Shown: positions 25,468-35,262, counted from the first letter of the stretch. The stretch: 64,000 bases of DNA from Buttiauxella sp049686335 (GCF_049686335.1 NZ_JBAVHX010000004.1:558001-622000), one strand, 5' to 3'. The notes: a model not told the origin generated them from the letters alone. Program-made: numbers and translations.

Positions 25468-25698
25468 TTACTCATAAGGCCCATGGCTGGCATCAATCGG
25501 CAGTAACAACGTGTCGAAGACCAGTGAAAAGGGTAAATCAAGCACCGTGATATAGCGCCATGCGCCGTCACGCACATCCCACTGCACACCGGGGTAATAC
25601 TGGTTTCCATGTCCCTGCCCCGGTACCGCACGACTAATAATACTACCGCAGCCGCTTAGTAAGCAGGCGCATAACGCGACCACAAAAATTCTTAACAC
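25468..25698 (-). CDS. yceK: Small lipoprotein YceK (DUF1375)
   Basis: A 76-residue predicted lipoprotein with the lipobox LLSGC (Cys17) followed by GSIISRAVPGQGHGNQYYPGVQWDVRDGAWRYITVLDLPFSLVFDTLLLPID, the DUF1375 signature. No ATG gives this signal peptide; the start is taken as GTG at 25698 behind GGAGTC. It converges on msyB with 3 bases between the stops and lies downstream of the opgGH terminator. Function unknown. Confidence 0.88.
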   Translation of the reverse strand: MLRIFVVALCACLLSGCGSIISRAVPGQGHGNQYYPGVQWDVRDGAWRYITVLDLPFSLVFDTLLLPIDASHGPYE

Positions 25699-25709
25699 AT
25701 TTTGACTCC

Positions 25710-25736
25710 AAAAAAATGCCGACCCTAAGGTCGGCA
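25710..25736 (-). terminator. Intrinsic terminator of opgGH
   Basis: On the minus strand TGCCGACC-TTAG-GGTCGGCA is followed by TTTTTTT, 20 bases after the opgH stop. It also lies just upstream of yceK, isolating the two units. Confidence 0.93.
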
Positions 25737-25756
25737 CTGATGATACGTTTCGCGCC

Positions 25757-28288
25757 CTATTTAGACGTTAACGCCTCAGGGTTCAGGTTAACCGTTTTAT
25801 AGTTATCCACCCAGGAAGAGTAACGTTCCGGGTTCGACCACACACGGTAATGCAGACGAGACAGAGTGACCGGGTCGCTTAATAACACTAAGCGACGATC
25901 GCGGTTGAGTTTCTCAGGCGTTTCATTAAGCGCCTGCTCAACGTGACGATCACGGGCAATCTCCAGCACCTGACTGGCACGGTGACGCGCCGTTGCCATC
26001 GCGGTTGCCAGGGCATTAAACGACGGGTTAAACACCGCGTGCATAAAGCCATCTTCCAGCGTACGACTGCGGTTAAGCTTCAGGTACTTGTCTGTATCCA
26101 CCAGAACCTGCGGAGGAGAATACTCTTCCGGGATCAGGAACAGTTTCCAGCGCTTAGTGCGTAAGCCTATCGTTGAGCGGCTTGAAATCACCGACACGAA
26201 CGGAGAGAGGATCAGCGAGAAGACGATTGGCGCCAGCCAGAACAGAAAACGCAAATCCAGCCACGCCATACCCACTGCCCAAACCAGACCCAGCAACAGC
26301 TGAGAACCGTGGCGCATGAAGGCTTCACCCCATGGAGTGGAGTCATCATCACGCTGCGGCGAGTTCCAGACCACTTCCCAACCGAGGAACGCGCTGACCA
26401 CAAACACGGTGTGGAACAGCATACGCACCGGTGCTAACAGCACGGAGAACAGCACTTCGAGCAACAGCGATGCCGTCACGCGGAAGAAGCCACCGAACTC
26501 TTTCGAACCTTTGCACCAAATCAAAATGATGCTCAGAAGCTTCGGCAGGAACAGCAACACCATGGTGGAAGCGAACAATGCAATCGCCAGTTCTGGACGC
26601 CACTGCGGCCACACCGGGAACAACTGGCGCGGTTGCAGGAAGTATTGCGGTTCTGTCAACGCGTGCACCACCTGCAATGCCGTGGATAACGCGAGGAACA
26701 TAAACCACAACGGCGCAGACAGGTAGGACATGACACCCGTCAGGAACACCGCACGGTGAACCGGGTGCATGCCTTTTACCAGGAACAAACGGAAGTTCAT
26801 CAAGTTACCGTGGCACCAACGGCGGTCACGCTTGAGTTCATCCAGCAAGTTCGGCGGCAGTTCTTCATAAGAACCCGGCAAGTCGTAAGCAATCCAGACG
26901 CCCCAGCCCGCACGGCGCATCAGTGCCGCTTCCACGAAGTCGTGAGAAAGGATGGAACCAGCGAATGAACCTTCACCAGGCAACGGCGCTAACGCACAGT
27001 GCTCGATGAACGGCTTAACGCGGATAATGGCGTTATGCCCCCAGTAGTGAGATTCGCCCAACTGCCAGAAGTGCAGACCAGCGGTAAACAGCGGCCCGTA
27101 GACGCGAGTCGCAAACTGCTGGCAACGTGCATACAGGGTGTCCATGCCGGACGCTTTTGGAGAAGACTGAATGATGCCCGCATTCGGGTTAGCATTCATC
27201 AAGCGCACCAGGTTGGTCAGGCAGTCACCGGTCATCACGGAGTCAGCATCCAACACCACCATGTAGCTGTACTGGTTGCCCCAACGACGGCAGAAGTCAT
27301 CGATGTTGCCACTTTTACGCTTCACACGACGACGGCGGCGACGGTAGAAAATCTGCCCTTCGCCCTGCACTTCGCTAATCAGCTCCATCCACGCTTTTTG
27401 CTCAGCAACACAGATATCCGGGTTGTAGCTGTCGCTCAGGATGTAAACATCGAAGTGTTGCTGCTGGCCGGTCGCTTTTACCGATTCCCACGTCGCACGC
27501 AGACCCGCAAATACGCGGTCAACGTCTTCGTTACAAATAGGCATAATCAACGCGGTGCGATTCGCCGGATCAATTGGCTCATCACCGACCGTTGAAGCAG
27601 AGATACTGTATTTATCTTTGCCCATCAGTAGCTGAAGGAAGCCCATCAGCGCGGTCCAGAAACCGGCCGAGACCCAACAGAACAGAATCGCAAACAGAAT
27701 CAGGATGCCGGTCTGAAGCACATACGGCAGCAGCTGCATGAAGGAGACCCACAAATCCTGGCCGAGCATGTCGGATGGATTAATCAGCGCCCAACCCTGG
27801 TAAGGCAGAATGGTCTTCATGTACCAGGTTGCAACCACAGTCTGAGAAATGGTCAGCAGCAGCAGAATGTAACGTCGAATCGTCCCGACGGTACGCCATT
27901 TCTGCTCAGCTTCGGCCTCTTCTTTCGACATATAGCGAGGATTCACTTCCCGCCCGCGTAAACGATCCCAGAATCGCCCAATCGGGTTGGTGCGCCACGG
28001 ATCAGGGAACATAGAAGCGCGCGTTGCTTTAGGCATGGCCTGCAACTGGGTGCGCCCTTCTTCATCCTCAATCAGTTGTTCACCACCTAATGAGCCAGGC
28101 CAGCTCGCTTCGAGCCGGGCCTTTACCGAGGCTAAAGGGGAATCATCGGCGCGGTCATAATGGTGCCCTTGCGCATCAAGCGCCTCGTGCACCGCTTGCA
28201 GATCCGATGCAGGTAGAGCCGCCTTCTGCCCGGCAGAAAGCGGAAGAGCATCAATATAATCAGACGCAGTATCAGTAAACTTATTCAT
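25757..28288 (-). CDS. opgH: Glucan glucosyltransferase OpgH (MdoH)
   Basis: OpgH makes the beta-1,2-glucan backbone of osmoregulated periplasmic glucans from UDP-glucose and moves it across the inner membrane; in E. coli it also binds FtsZ when UDP-glucose is high. The ATG at 28288 overlaps the opgG stop (ATGAATAA) and gives 843 residues starting MNKFTDTASDYIDALPLSAG. GT2 motifs are seen in YMVVLDADSVM and LKRDRRWCHGN (the RW of QxxRW-type families). About eight membrane segments flank the cytoplasmic catalytic domain. Confidence 0.97.
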   Translation of the reverse strand: MNKFTDTASDYIDALPLSAGQKAALPASDLQAVHEALDAQGHHYDRADDSPLASVKARLEASWPGSLGGEQLIEDEEGRTQLQAMPKATRASMFPDPWRTNPIGRFWDRLRGREVNPRYMSKEEAEAEQKWRTVGTIRRYILLLLTISQTVVATWYMKTILPYQGWALINPSDMLGQDLWVSFMQLLPYVLQTGILILFAILFCWVSAGFWTALMGFLQLLMGKDKYSISASTVGDEPIDPANRTALIMPICNEDVDRVFAGLRATWESVKATGQQQHFDVYILSDSYNPDICVAEQKAWMELISEVQGEGQIFYRRRRRRVKRKSGNIDDFCRRWGNQYSYMVVLDADSVMTGDCLTNLVRLMNANPNAGIIQSSPKASGMDTLYARCQQFATRVYGPLFTAGLHFWQLGESHYWGHNAIIRVKPFIEHCALAPLPGEGSFAGSILSHDFVEAALMRRAGWGVWIAYDLPGSYEELPPNLLDELKRDRRWCHGNLMNFRLFLVKGMHPVHRAVFLTGVMSYLSAPLWFMFLALSTALQVVHALTEPQYFLQPRQLFPVWPQWRPELAIALFASTMVLLFLPKLLSIILIWCKGSKEFGGFFRVTASLLLEVLFSVLLAPVRMLFHTVFVVSAFLGWEVVWNSPQRDDDSTPWGEAFMRHGSQLLLGLVWAVGMAWLDLRFLFWLAPIVFSLILSPFVSVISSRSTIGLRTKRWKLFLIPEEYSPPQVLVDTDKYLKLNRSRTLEDGFMHAVFNPSFNALATAMATARHRASQVLEIARDRHVEQALNETPEKLNRDRRLVLLSDPVTLSRLHYRVWSNPERYSSWVDNYKTVNLNPEALTSK

Positions 28289-29834
28289 TGGCAGGTAGCT
28301 GGTAGCTCCAGGTTTCACTCAACGTTTGATCACCATTGACCAGCGCTGCACGCATTTCAGTCGGTTTCTTCTCATCTTTGACTTTCACACGTACCGTCAT
28401 ACGCCAGCCTTTCGTCACTGGGTTATAACGGACCTGGCTGTCAACGATTTCACCATTGTCACCAATGCTGGTTTGAGCAGTAACCGGCGTATCTTGCGGC
28501 AGTTTTTTCATGTCCGCGCCGACGTAATCCAGCACAAATGCAATGGTGCCATCAGGTTGGCGAATCAGATTGGACTGTTTCACATCACCGGTTGAGCGGC
28601 GAGTCTGCGCAACATACGCATTATCTGGCGCATGCATTTTGTCTTCGTCACGGCTGAAGGTAATGGTGTACTTGAAGTTCATCTCTTTGCCTGGTTCCGG
28701 CAGTTGATCCGGAGTCCAGTAAGCAACGATGTTGTCATTGGTTTCGTCGTTGGTTGGAATTTCCACCAGCTCGACGCGACCTTTGCCCCAATCACCTTGT
28801 GGTGCAACCCAGGCACTCGGACGCTGATCGTAACGATCGTCAAGATCTTCAAAACGAGAGAACTGACGGCCACGCTGCAGCAAACCAAAGCCAACCGGAT
28901 TTTCTGTCGCGAAGGAACTCACCGCCAGATGTTTCGGGTTGTTCAGCGGACGCCAAATCCACTCACCGTTACCGGCATGAATCGACAGACCGTTGGAGTC
29001 ATGTAATTCAGGACGGAAGTTGGTGCTTGGTGACGGCTGATTTGGCCCAAACAGGAACATACTGGTCAGCGGGGCAACACCCAGCTTGCCAACTTTATCG
29101 CGCAGATAGACTTTCGACTGCACGTTGACCACGGTGTCGCGTCCAGGGGTAATCACAAAGCGATATGCACCCGTAGCACGAGGGGAATCGAGCAACGCAT
29201 AGAGGGTCAGCGTTTTGTCACCCGTTTTCGGGCGTTCAATCCAGTACTCACGGAAACGTGGGAACTCTTCACCAGATGGCAAAGCCGTATCGATAGCTAA
29301 ACCACGAGCAGACAGACCATAAACCTGACCTGAGCCAATCACACGGAAATAACTCGCCCCGAGCATGCTGACAATTTCGTCGTTTTTATCTTTGCTGTTG
29401 ATCGGATAGAGCACTTTGAACCCGGCAAAGCCGAGATCTTTCACGGTGTCTTTATCGTGTTTTACATTACCGAAATTAAAGTAATCCGGGTTGTACTTGA
29501 TCTTATGAACCGCAGTCGCTGTCACTTCATTGATAGCAACCGGGGTGTCGAAGTACATACCCTGATGATAAAACTCAAGCTTAAATGGGGTCTTTAACTT
29601 GCTCCAGTAGGCTTTATCGTGATTGAACTGGATCTGCTGATAATCCGCATATTTCATGTCGCGGAAAAGCGAAGGCAGATTGCTTTTCGGTGCTTCGTAG
29701 CTTTTGCCCGCTAATGTTTTCGCTTGTTTTGCGACATCATCGATGGTGAAGGCCCAAACCGAGGTGGTATAAAGTGACAGCACTACCGCTGCACCGAGCC
29801 CACACATTTTCATCATTTTTAGTTTATGTTTCAT
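28281..29834 (-). CDS. opgG: Glucan biosynthesis protein OpgG (MdoG)
   Basis: OpgG is the periplasmic protein required for osmoregulated glucan synthesis, probably acting on branching or release of the backbone. The start is taken as ATG 29834 (MKHKLKMMKMCGLGAAVVLSLYTTSVWA), giving 517 residues with a Sec signal; the ATG six codons on (29816) would give 511, the annotated E. coli length. The mature protein begins FTIDDVAKQAKTLAGKSYEAPKSNLPSLFRDMKYADYQQIQFN. It is the first gene of opgGH and diverges from opgC. Confidence 0.96.
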   Translation of the reverse strand: MKHKLKMMKMCGLGAAVVLSLYTTSVWAFTIDDVAKQAKTLAGKSYEAPKSNLPSLFRDMKYADYQQIQFNHDKAYWSKLKTPFKLEFYHQGMYFDTPVAINEVTATAVHKIKYNPDYFNFGNVKHDKDTVKDLGFAGFKVLYPINSKDKNDEIVSMLGASYFRVIGSGQVYGLSARGLAIDTALPSGEEFPRFREYWIERPKTGDKTLTLYALLDSPRATGAYRFVITPGRDTVVNVQSKVYLRDKVGKLGVAPLTSMFLFGPNQPSPSTNFRPELHDSNGLSIHAGNGEWIWRPLNNPKHLAVSSFATENPVGFGLLQRGRQFSRFEDLDDRYDQRPSAWVAPQGDWGKGRVELVEIPTNDETNDNIVAYWTPDQLPEPGKEMNFKYTITFSRDEDKMHAPDNAYVAQTRRSTGDVKQSNLIRQPDGTIAFVLDYVGADMKKLPQDTPVTAQTSIGDNGEIVDSQVRYNPVTKGWRMTVRVKVKDEKKPTEMRAALVNGDQTLSETWSYQLPANE

Positions 29835-30110
29835 ATTAACCAGCACATCCCCCTTTGTGTGCTTAAATCAATCCAATCCATTTTAATGGAAACTTCTGCT
29901 TTCCGACAACCAAATACCCGCATTGTTCAGCACGCTGGCTCAGCCTTTAAACAAAAAAAGACAACTGCTTACGCTTTCAGAGCCCATCCTGGAGACAGGA
30001 TGTCATGGTTAGTGTAGGGTTGCCACGGAATTGATACCGTATGGGACTTCAAGCCTATTGGGATATGTTCTTAAGGATAAGGCGATTCGTCCGATAATGT
30101 CTGGAGTATT

Positions 30111-31262
30111 ATGAGTAAAGCACCACAACAACGCGAGTTTTTCCTGGATTCAATCCGGGCCTGGTTAATGCTTTTAGGCATTCCGTTCCATATCTCGCTC
30201 ATCTATTCAAGCCACCATTGGCATGTTAACAGTGCACAAGCGTCATGGGGATTAACCCTGTTTAATGACTTCATTCACTCGTTCCGCATGCAGGTGTTTT
30301 TTGTTATTTCAGGTTATTTCTCTTACATGCTTTTTCTGCGCTACCCGCTTAAACGCTGGTGGAAAGTGCGCGTTGAGCGTGTAGGCATCCCGATGTTGAC
30401 GGCAATCCCCTTGCTGACGCTTCCGCAATTTTTAATGCTGCAACACGTTAATGACAAAGCCAAAAACTGGCCGGGACTGACCCCATACGAAAAATACAAC
30501 ACCCTGGTTTGGGAACTGGTTTCCCACCTGTGGTTTTTGTTAGTGATGGTGGTGCTGACGACGGTCTGTTTATTTTTGTTTCAACAGATGAAAGCGCGCC
30601 TTGAAAATACGCCAGAAAATAATGCCTCAACCCTGACTTTAGGAAAGCTCTCAATCGCGTTTATCGGGTTCGGGATTTTATACGGTGCCATTCGCCGCAC
30701 TATTTTTATTGTTTACTCACCGATTTTAAGTGACGGCCTGTTTAACTTCGTGGTGATGCAGACGCTGTTTTATCTGCCGTTCTTCATGCTCGGTGCACTC
30801 GTGTTTGTGCGTCCGCAACTAAAAGCACTGTTTACCACGCCATCGCCAGGGTGTTATGCCGGCGCGGCGCTGGCATTTTGCGCCTACCTTTTGAACCAGC
30901 GTTATGGCAGCGGCGATGCCTGGATGTATGAAACCGAAAGCGTTATTACCATGGTGTTAGGCCTGTGGATGGTCAACGTGGTGTTCTCACTCGGCCATAA
31001 ACTGCTGAACTTCCAGTCTAAGCGTGTCACCTATTTCGTGAATGCATCGCTGTTTATTTATCTGGTGCACCACCCGCTGACGCTGTTCTTCGGCGCGTAT
31101 ATCACGCCGCACATTCATTCAAACGCGTTGGGCTTTATTACAGGTTTGATCTTTGTGGTCGGTATCGCGGTGATTTTGTATGAAATCCATCTGCGGATCC
31201 CACTCCTGCGCTTCCTGTTCTCGGGCAAGCCGCAGAATGTCGCAGTGAAAGTGACGAATTAA
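30111..31262 (+). CDS. opgC: Glucan succinyltransferase OpgC (MdoC)
   Basis: OpgC adds succinyl groups to osmoregulated periplasmic glucans. It is 383 residues and belongs to the acyltransferase-3 membrane family, with about ten hydrophobic segments. The conserved N-terminal part REFFLDSIRAWLMLLGIPFHISLIYSSHHWHV holds the family R and H residues. It is divergent from opgG across 276 bp that should contain both promoters. Confidence 0.96.
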   Translation: MSKAPQQREFFLDSIRAWLMLLGIPFHISLIYSSHHWHVNSAQASWGLTLFNDFIHSFRMQVFFVISGYFSYMLFLRYPLKRWWKVRVERVGIPMLTAIPLLTLPQFLMLQHVNDKAKNWPGLTPYEKYNTLVWELVSHLWFLLVMVVLTTVCLFLFQQMKARLENTPENNASTLTLGKLSIAFIGFGILYGAIRRTIFIVYSPILSDGLFNFVVMQTLFYLPFFMLGALVFVRPQLKALFTTPSPGCYAGAALAFCAYLLNQRYGSGDAWMYETESVITMVLGLWMVNVVFSLGHKLLNFQSKRVTYFVNASLFIYLVHHPLTLFFGAYITPHIHSNALGFITGLIFVVGIAVILYEIHLRIPLLRFLFSGKPQNVAVKVTN

Positions 31263-31274
31263 TTCATGAAAAAA

Positions 31275-31345
31275 GGTGGATGACGCTGGCGTTTATCCAC
31301 CCTACAACTTCCTTTCACAGATCGGACAAGCGAAGCGCCTCCGAC
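31275..31345. repeat. REP pair between convergent opgC and clsC
   Basis: GGTGGATGACGC...GTTTATCCACCCTAC is followed by TCGGACAAGCGAAGCGCCTCCGA. Two palindromic units of the same families as at 12.5 kb fill the 90-bp gap between the two stops. Confidence 0.75.
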
Positions 31346-31352
31346 ATAAGTT

Positions 31353-32789
31353 TTAGAGTAGCCACTCGATCGGTAATCGATAAACCAGTCTCACCATCAC
31401 CCGCTGCCAAAAGCGGGTGTGGGGTTCTTTCTTCCAGACAATCTCTTTACCCTCGCGAGTTTCCACCCAATTCACACGTCCCCAGCGGTCTAACCGCAGC
31501 GCCCAGGCTGCTTCTTTCTGGCTCTGGGTAAAACGTTGGTGGATATCCTGCGCCAGCACTTCACTTTCAATCACAAATCCCATTTCGGTATTCAGCATTG
31601 CCGAGCGCGGGTCAAAATTGAATGAACCGATAAACACTTTTTGCTTATCCACACTGAAGGTTTTTGCGTGCAGGCTCGAGCCTGAATTACCGGTTAAACC
31701 GCGATCGCGCGGCCTGCGCGGGCCATCATGTTCAGGCTTTAATTCATATAACTCAACACCGTGTCGCAGCAATTTCTTGCGCCAGCGGGCGTATCCGGCG
31801 TGCACCACTGCTACGTCATTAGCGGCCAGCGAGTTCGTGAGAATGGCGATTTTCACCCCTTTGCGTACCAGCCCGAGAATTTGGGCGATACCCGCACGAG
31901 TCGGGACGAAATAAGCAGAAATAATGTCTATCTCCTGCTTCGGCATGCCAATCACGTTCATCAGACGTTGCGGCAATAAGGTGTGATTACGCGCCCTTCC
32001 CTGCCCTTTACGCGGATCGTCGCTGAGTAACCGCGTCTTAGCCCAGTACATATTCAGCGTTCGGGAGACAAGGTCCGTCGCAAACTGGCTGGTGGTCAGG
32101 CGATCAAGATAGCGTCGCGCCATCGGGTCATTGCGCCAGTCTTCAGGCAACTGCACTTTTTGCTGTAGCACATCCGGGTCAACGTCGAGCACTTTGGCTA
32201 GCGTCGATACGCACTGGCTGTTCCAGTAACGCTCAAAATCCTCGCTGACATTAGCAACCACCGGCCCAACCGCCAGCACATCTAAATCTGAAAACAGCGG
32301 TTGTTTACCGACACCAAAGTAGGCATCGCCGACATTACGCCCGCCGACAATCGTCGTTTCGCCATCCACGGTGAAACTCTTGTTATGCATGCGGCGATTA
32401 AGCCGGGCAAAGTCGGTCAGGTAGCCAAGCGCGCGAAACAGGCGGAATGAAAAGGGATTAAACAGCCGAACTTCTATTTGAGGATGGGAATTGAGCAGCT
32501 CTAAAACGCTATCCAGCCCGTTGGTATTGTTATCATCGAGCAACAGCCTCACTTTCACCCCACGGTCAGCCGCTGCCAGTAACGCGCTAAACAACAGCCG
32601 TCCCGACATGTCGTCCTGCCAGATGTAATACTGCACATCGAGGGTTTTCTCCGCCATGCCGCACAGCAGATAACGCGCGGCGAATGCATCGAGGCTATCC
32701 GCAAGGGGATGAATACCACTCATGCCCGGATGCTCGGCAAGCACCGGGATAATTGCTCGCCCAAGGCGGGTACCGTGTAGGTTCTTCAC
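31353..32789 (-). CDS. clsC: Cardiolipin synthase C ClsC (YmdC)
   Basis: ClsC makes cardiolipin from phosphatidylglycerol and phosphatidylethanolamine; in E. coli it works with YmdB. It has two phospholipase-D HKD motifs: RMHNKSFTVDGETTIVGGRNVGD and LHAKTFSVDKQKVFIGSFNFDPRS. The start is taken as GTG 32789, one base after the ymdB stop, giving 478 residues (E. coli 473); earlier in-frame codons lie inside ymdB and have no family match. The C-terminus LPIEWLL matches the family end. Confidence 0.94.
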   Translation of the reverse strand: MKNLHGTRLGRAIIPVLAEHPGMSGIHPLADSLDAFAARYLLCGMAEKTLDVQYYIWQDDMSGRLLFSALLAAADRGVKVRLLLDDNNTNGLDSVLELLNSHPQIEVRLFNPFSFRLFRALGYLTDFARLNRRMHNKSFTVDGETTIVGGRNVGDAYFGVGKQPLFSDLDVLAVGPVVANVSEDFERYWNSQCVSTLAKVLDVDPDVLQQKVQLPEDWRNDPMARRYLDRLTTSQFATDLVSRTLNMYWAKTRLLSDDPRKGQGRARNHTLLPQRLMNVIGMPKQEIDIISAYFVPTRAGIAQILGLVRKGVKIAILTNSLAANDVAVVHAGYARWRKKLLRHGVELYELKPEHDGPRRPRDRGLTGNSGSSLHAKTFSVDKQKVFIGSFNFDPRSAMLNTEMGFVIESEVLAQDIHQRFTQSQKEAAWALRLDRWGRVNWVETREGKEIVWKKEPHTRFWQRVMVRLVYRLPIEWLL

Positions 32790-32790
32790 G

Positions 32791-33315
32791 TTAGAGTTGG
32801 GCAAGCAGTTGTTGATAAATACGGGTGTTTTCATCATCGAAACAGACAAAAACCACTTCTTCCGGTAACGGTCGCAGACCGATATATCGATAAACCGTCT
32901 CGACGGCTATTTTAGCGGCCTGCTCTTTTGGGAAAGCGTACGCGCCGGTACTGATTGCCGGAAACGCCAGGGTGCGATAACCATTGGCAGCAGCTAAATC
33001 CAGACTGTTGCGATAAGTTTGTTCCAGCAATTCCGCTTCATGCTTTTCACCACCCTGCCAGACCGGGCCAACGGCATGAATCACCGCTTTAACAGGAATA
33101 TTTCCGGCTTCGGTGATCACCGCATGACCTGGGGCGCATTCGCCTTGCTGTTGAACAATCACTTTGCATGCCGCCAGTAATGCAGGACCTGCCGCGCGAT
33201 GAATTGCGCCATCCACACCACCGCCACCCATCAGGGATGAATTCGCCGCGTTGACGATGACATCAACCTTAGCGTGGGTGATATCACCTTGTATCACCGA
33301 CAATCTTTCGCTCAT
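32791..33315 (-). CDS. ymdB: O-acetyl-ADP-ribose deacetylase / macrodomain protein YmdB
   Basis: YmdB removes the acetyl group from O-acetyl-ADP-ribose, inhibits RNase III in E. coli, and is needed for ClsC activity. The ATG at 33315 (after GGAGATTTCCTA) gives 174 residues starting MSERLSVIQGDITHAKVDVIVNAANSSLMGGGGVDGAIHRAAG, a complete macrodomain with the ADP-ribose loop. It is followed by clsC with translational coupling. Upstream lies the APE cluster rather than ymdA, so it may receive read-through from that operon. Confidence 0.95.
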   Translation of the reverse strand: MSERLSVIQGDITHAKVDVIVNAANSSLMGGGGVDGAIHRAAGPALLAACKVIVQQQGECAPGHAVITEAGNIPVKAVIHAVGPVWQGGEKHEAELLEQTYRNSLDLAAANGYRTLAFPAISTGAYAFPKEQAAKIAVETVYRYIGLRPLPEEVVFVCFDDENTRIYQQLLAQL

Positions 33316-33418
33316 TAGGAAATCTCCAGTTAGTCTTTGAGAGTAGTCTAAACCTACCGAACTGGAGAAGGAATGAGATAGACACCCACTATCAGGTCGA
33401 TTTAGCGCTGCGACATCT

Positions 33419-34042
33419 CTACAACGCGGGAACAATAATCAGTTCAGGTGAAAAGCCATCCGGAAAAGGTTTCTCGCCGCAACAGGCGATCAGTATGTCG
33501 CCAACGTTGACGTGAATAAGATGGCGGTCTGGCGGGCAAAGTGTCTGCAGCGGCAAACGCAGCTGTTCCATTTGCCAGACCGTGCCGCCACGCTGCTTGA
33601 GTACCGCTTCGTGTGCCGTCCAGATACGCCAGAATTGCGGGATTTGTTGGGCGTCGGGCAAAGATTCCAGCCAGTCACATAATGGCTCGTCGAAACTGTG
33701 GCGGGCTATCGCCATAAACCGCGCCCGTGGGCGGATTTGTTCGATATCACAACCGACTTCCCTGCTCCCCACCAACACCGCCACTCGGGTGGCATGGTTG
33801 CTGATATTAAATTCGGGCAACGCCGGATGATAGGGTTTACCTTGTGCGCCATGGATTAATCTTGGCAAGGGTCCCTCGTTAAGTAGCCTTGCTAGCAGGA
33901 TCCTGGCGGCAATCCAGTCTGCGCGGCGCAGCCCTGTTGGCGCATCCTGCAGCAATTCAGGCGACAGCCAGCGAGTGGCGCAGGCATCATTAAAGACACA
34001 CGCCACATCGCCAAATGCCAGCTGATAGTCATTTACTGCCAA
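33419..34042 (-). CDS. 4'-phosphopantetheinyl transferase of the APE cluster
   Basis: A 207-residue Sfp/AcpT-type enzyme, predicted to transfer 4'-phosphopantetheine from CoA to carrier proteins, most likely ApeE and ApeF. Magnesium-binding signature: GCDIEQIRPRARFMAIARHSF near residues 95-115. The second motif reads FWRIWTAHEAVLKQRGG, where the usual WxxKEAxxK has histidine in place of the first lysine; the family glutamate is kept. It overlaps apeR by 10 bases and is the last gene of the cluster. Assignment as the dedicated activator is inferred from position. Confidence 0.88.
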   Translation of the reverse strand: MAVNDYQLAFGDVACVFNDACATRWLSPELLQDAPTGLRRADWIAARILLARLLNEGPLPRLIHGAQGKPYHPALPEFNISNHATRVAVLVGSREVGCDIEQIRPRARFMAIARHSFDEPLCDWLESLPDAQQIPQFWRIWTAHEAVLKQRGGTVWQMEQLRLPLQTLCPPDRHLIHVNVGDILIACCGEKPFPDGFSPELIIVPAL

Positions 34043-35262
34043 CGGCGCATCACCAGTGAGGTGTTAATCCCGCCAAAGGCAAAATTATTGCTCTGCACAA
34101 ATTCAGTCTCGATTTTGCGCGCTTCACTGATGATGTAATCCAGTTCGCCACATGCATCGTCGGGTTGAGTCAAATTCAGCGTTTCGGCAAACCAGCCTTC
34201 GCGCATCATTTCGATACTCATCCACGCTTCCAGTGCACCACATGCGCCGAGCGTATGACCGAGGTAGCTTTTCAGCGAGGAGATAGGTGTGTTAGCACCA
34301 AATACCGCTGCTGTAGCGTGGCTTTCAGCAATGTCGCCACGGTCAGTCGCCGTGCCATGGGCGTTAATGTAGCCGATGTCGCTGGCCGAAAGCCCTGCCG
34401 AACGCAGGGCGCTTTCAATACAAATTTGCATGGTTTCTTTCTGCGGCTGGGTGATATGCGCCGCATCGCAATTGGTATGGAAGCCGACGATCTCAGCGTA
34501 AATCGTCGCACCACGCGCCAGCGCATGATCCAGATCCTCAAGGATCAAAGTGCCCGCACCTTCGCCAATCACCAGCCCATCGCGCTGCTTATCAAATGGA
34601 GATGGCGTGCTTTTCGGACGATCGTTGCGCTGGCTGGTGGCAAACAGCGTGTCAAATACCGCCGCTTCCGAAGGGCATAACTCTTCTGCCCCTCCGGCGA
34701 CCATCACGGTCTGATAGCCGTGGCGAATCGCTTCCCAGGCATAACCAATCGCCTGGCTGCCCGAGGTACACGCGCTGGATGTGGGGATCACGCGACCACG
34801 CAAACCAAAGAACAGTCCGGTATTCACCGCAGCGGTATGCGGCATCATCTGCACGTATGTGGTGCCGGTAATATTGCGGGTATGCTTTTCGGTCAGCATG
34901 GTGGCGAATTCGCTCACCGGGCCGGTGCTTCCGGTCGAAGAACCGTAAGCAATACCGGTTTCGCCGCTGGTGAGAATCGAATCGTCCAGCAAACCTGCCT
35001 GCATTAATGCCAGTTCAGTGGCACGAGTGGCCAGCAACGACACGCGCCCCATCGCCCGAATGCGCTTACGCGTATAGTGTTCAGGGAGCGTAAAATTATC
35101 CACCGGCGCACCGAGCATGGTGTTGAGGCCGTCGTAAATTTGCCATTCCGGCATGTGTCGTACCGCGTTTTGACCTGACTTCAAACCCGTCGCCACATCC
35201 TGCCAGTTATCGCCAAAGGCCGTCACGCCGCCCATCCCTGTAACGACTACACGGCGAATCAC
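34033..35262 (-). CDS. apeR: APE 3-oxoacyl-ACP synthase ApeR
   Basis: A 409-residue FabF-type condensing enzyme. The full catalytic set is visible: nucleophile C165 in SSACTSGSQ, H302 in NAHGTATDRGD, K331 and H336 in SSLKSYLGHTLGACGA. It is one of two complete ketosynthases in the cluster; family knowledge places it in elongation of the aryl polyene chain, but its exact step is not settled from sequence. Its start overlaps apeQ by four bases (ATGA). Confidence 0.92.
   Translation of the reverse strand: MIRRVVVTGMGGVTAFGDNWQDVATGLKSGQNAVRHMPEWQIYDGLNTMLGAPVDNFTLPEHYTRKRIRAMGRVSLLATRATELALMQAGLLDDSILTSGETGIAYGSSTGSTGPVSEFATMLTEKHTRNITGTTYVQMMPHTAAVNTGLFFGLRGRVIPTSSACTSGSQAIGYAWEAIRHGYQTVMVAGGAEELCPSEAAVFDTLFATSQRNDRPKSTPSPFDKQRDGLVIGEGAGTLILEDLDHALARGATIYAEIVGFHTNCDAAHITQPQKETMQICIESALRSAGLSASDIGYINAHGTATDRGDIAESHATAAVFGANTPISSLKSYLGHTLGACGALEAWMSIEMMREGWFAETLNLTQPDDACGELDYIISEARKIETEFVQSNNFAFGGINTSLVMRRWQ

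Noticed and set aside
26999..27595. 198-codon frame opposite opgH
   Set aside because: Shadow of a highly conserved GT2 gene; no start signal and no known protein.
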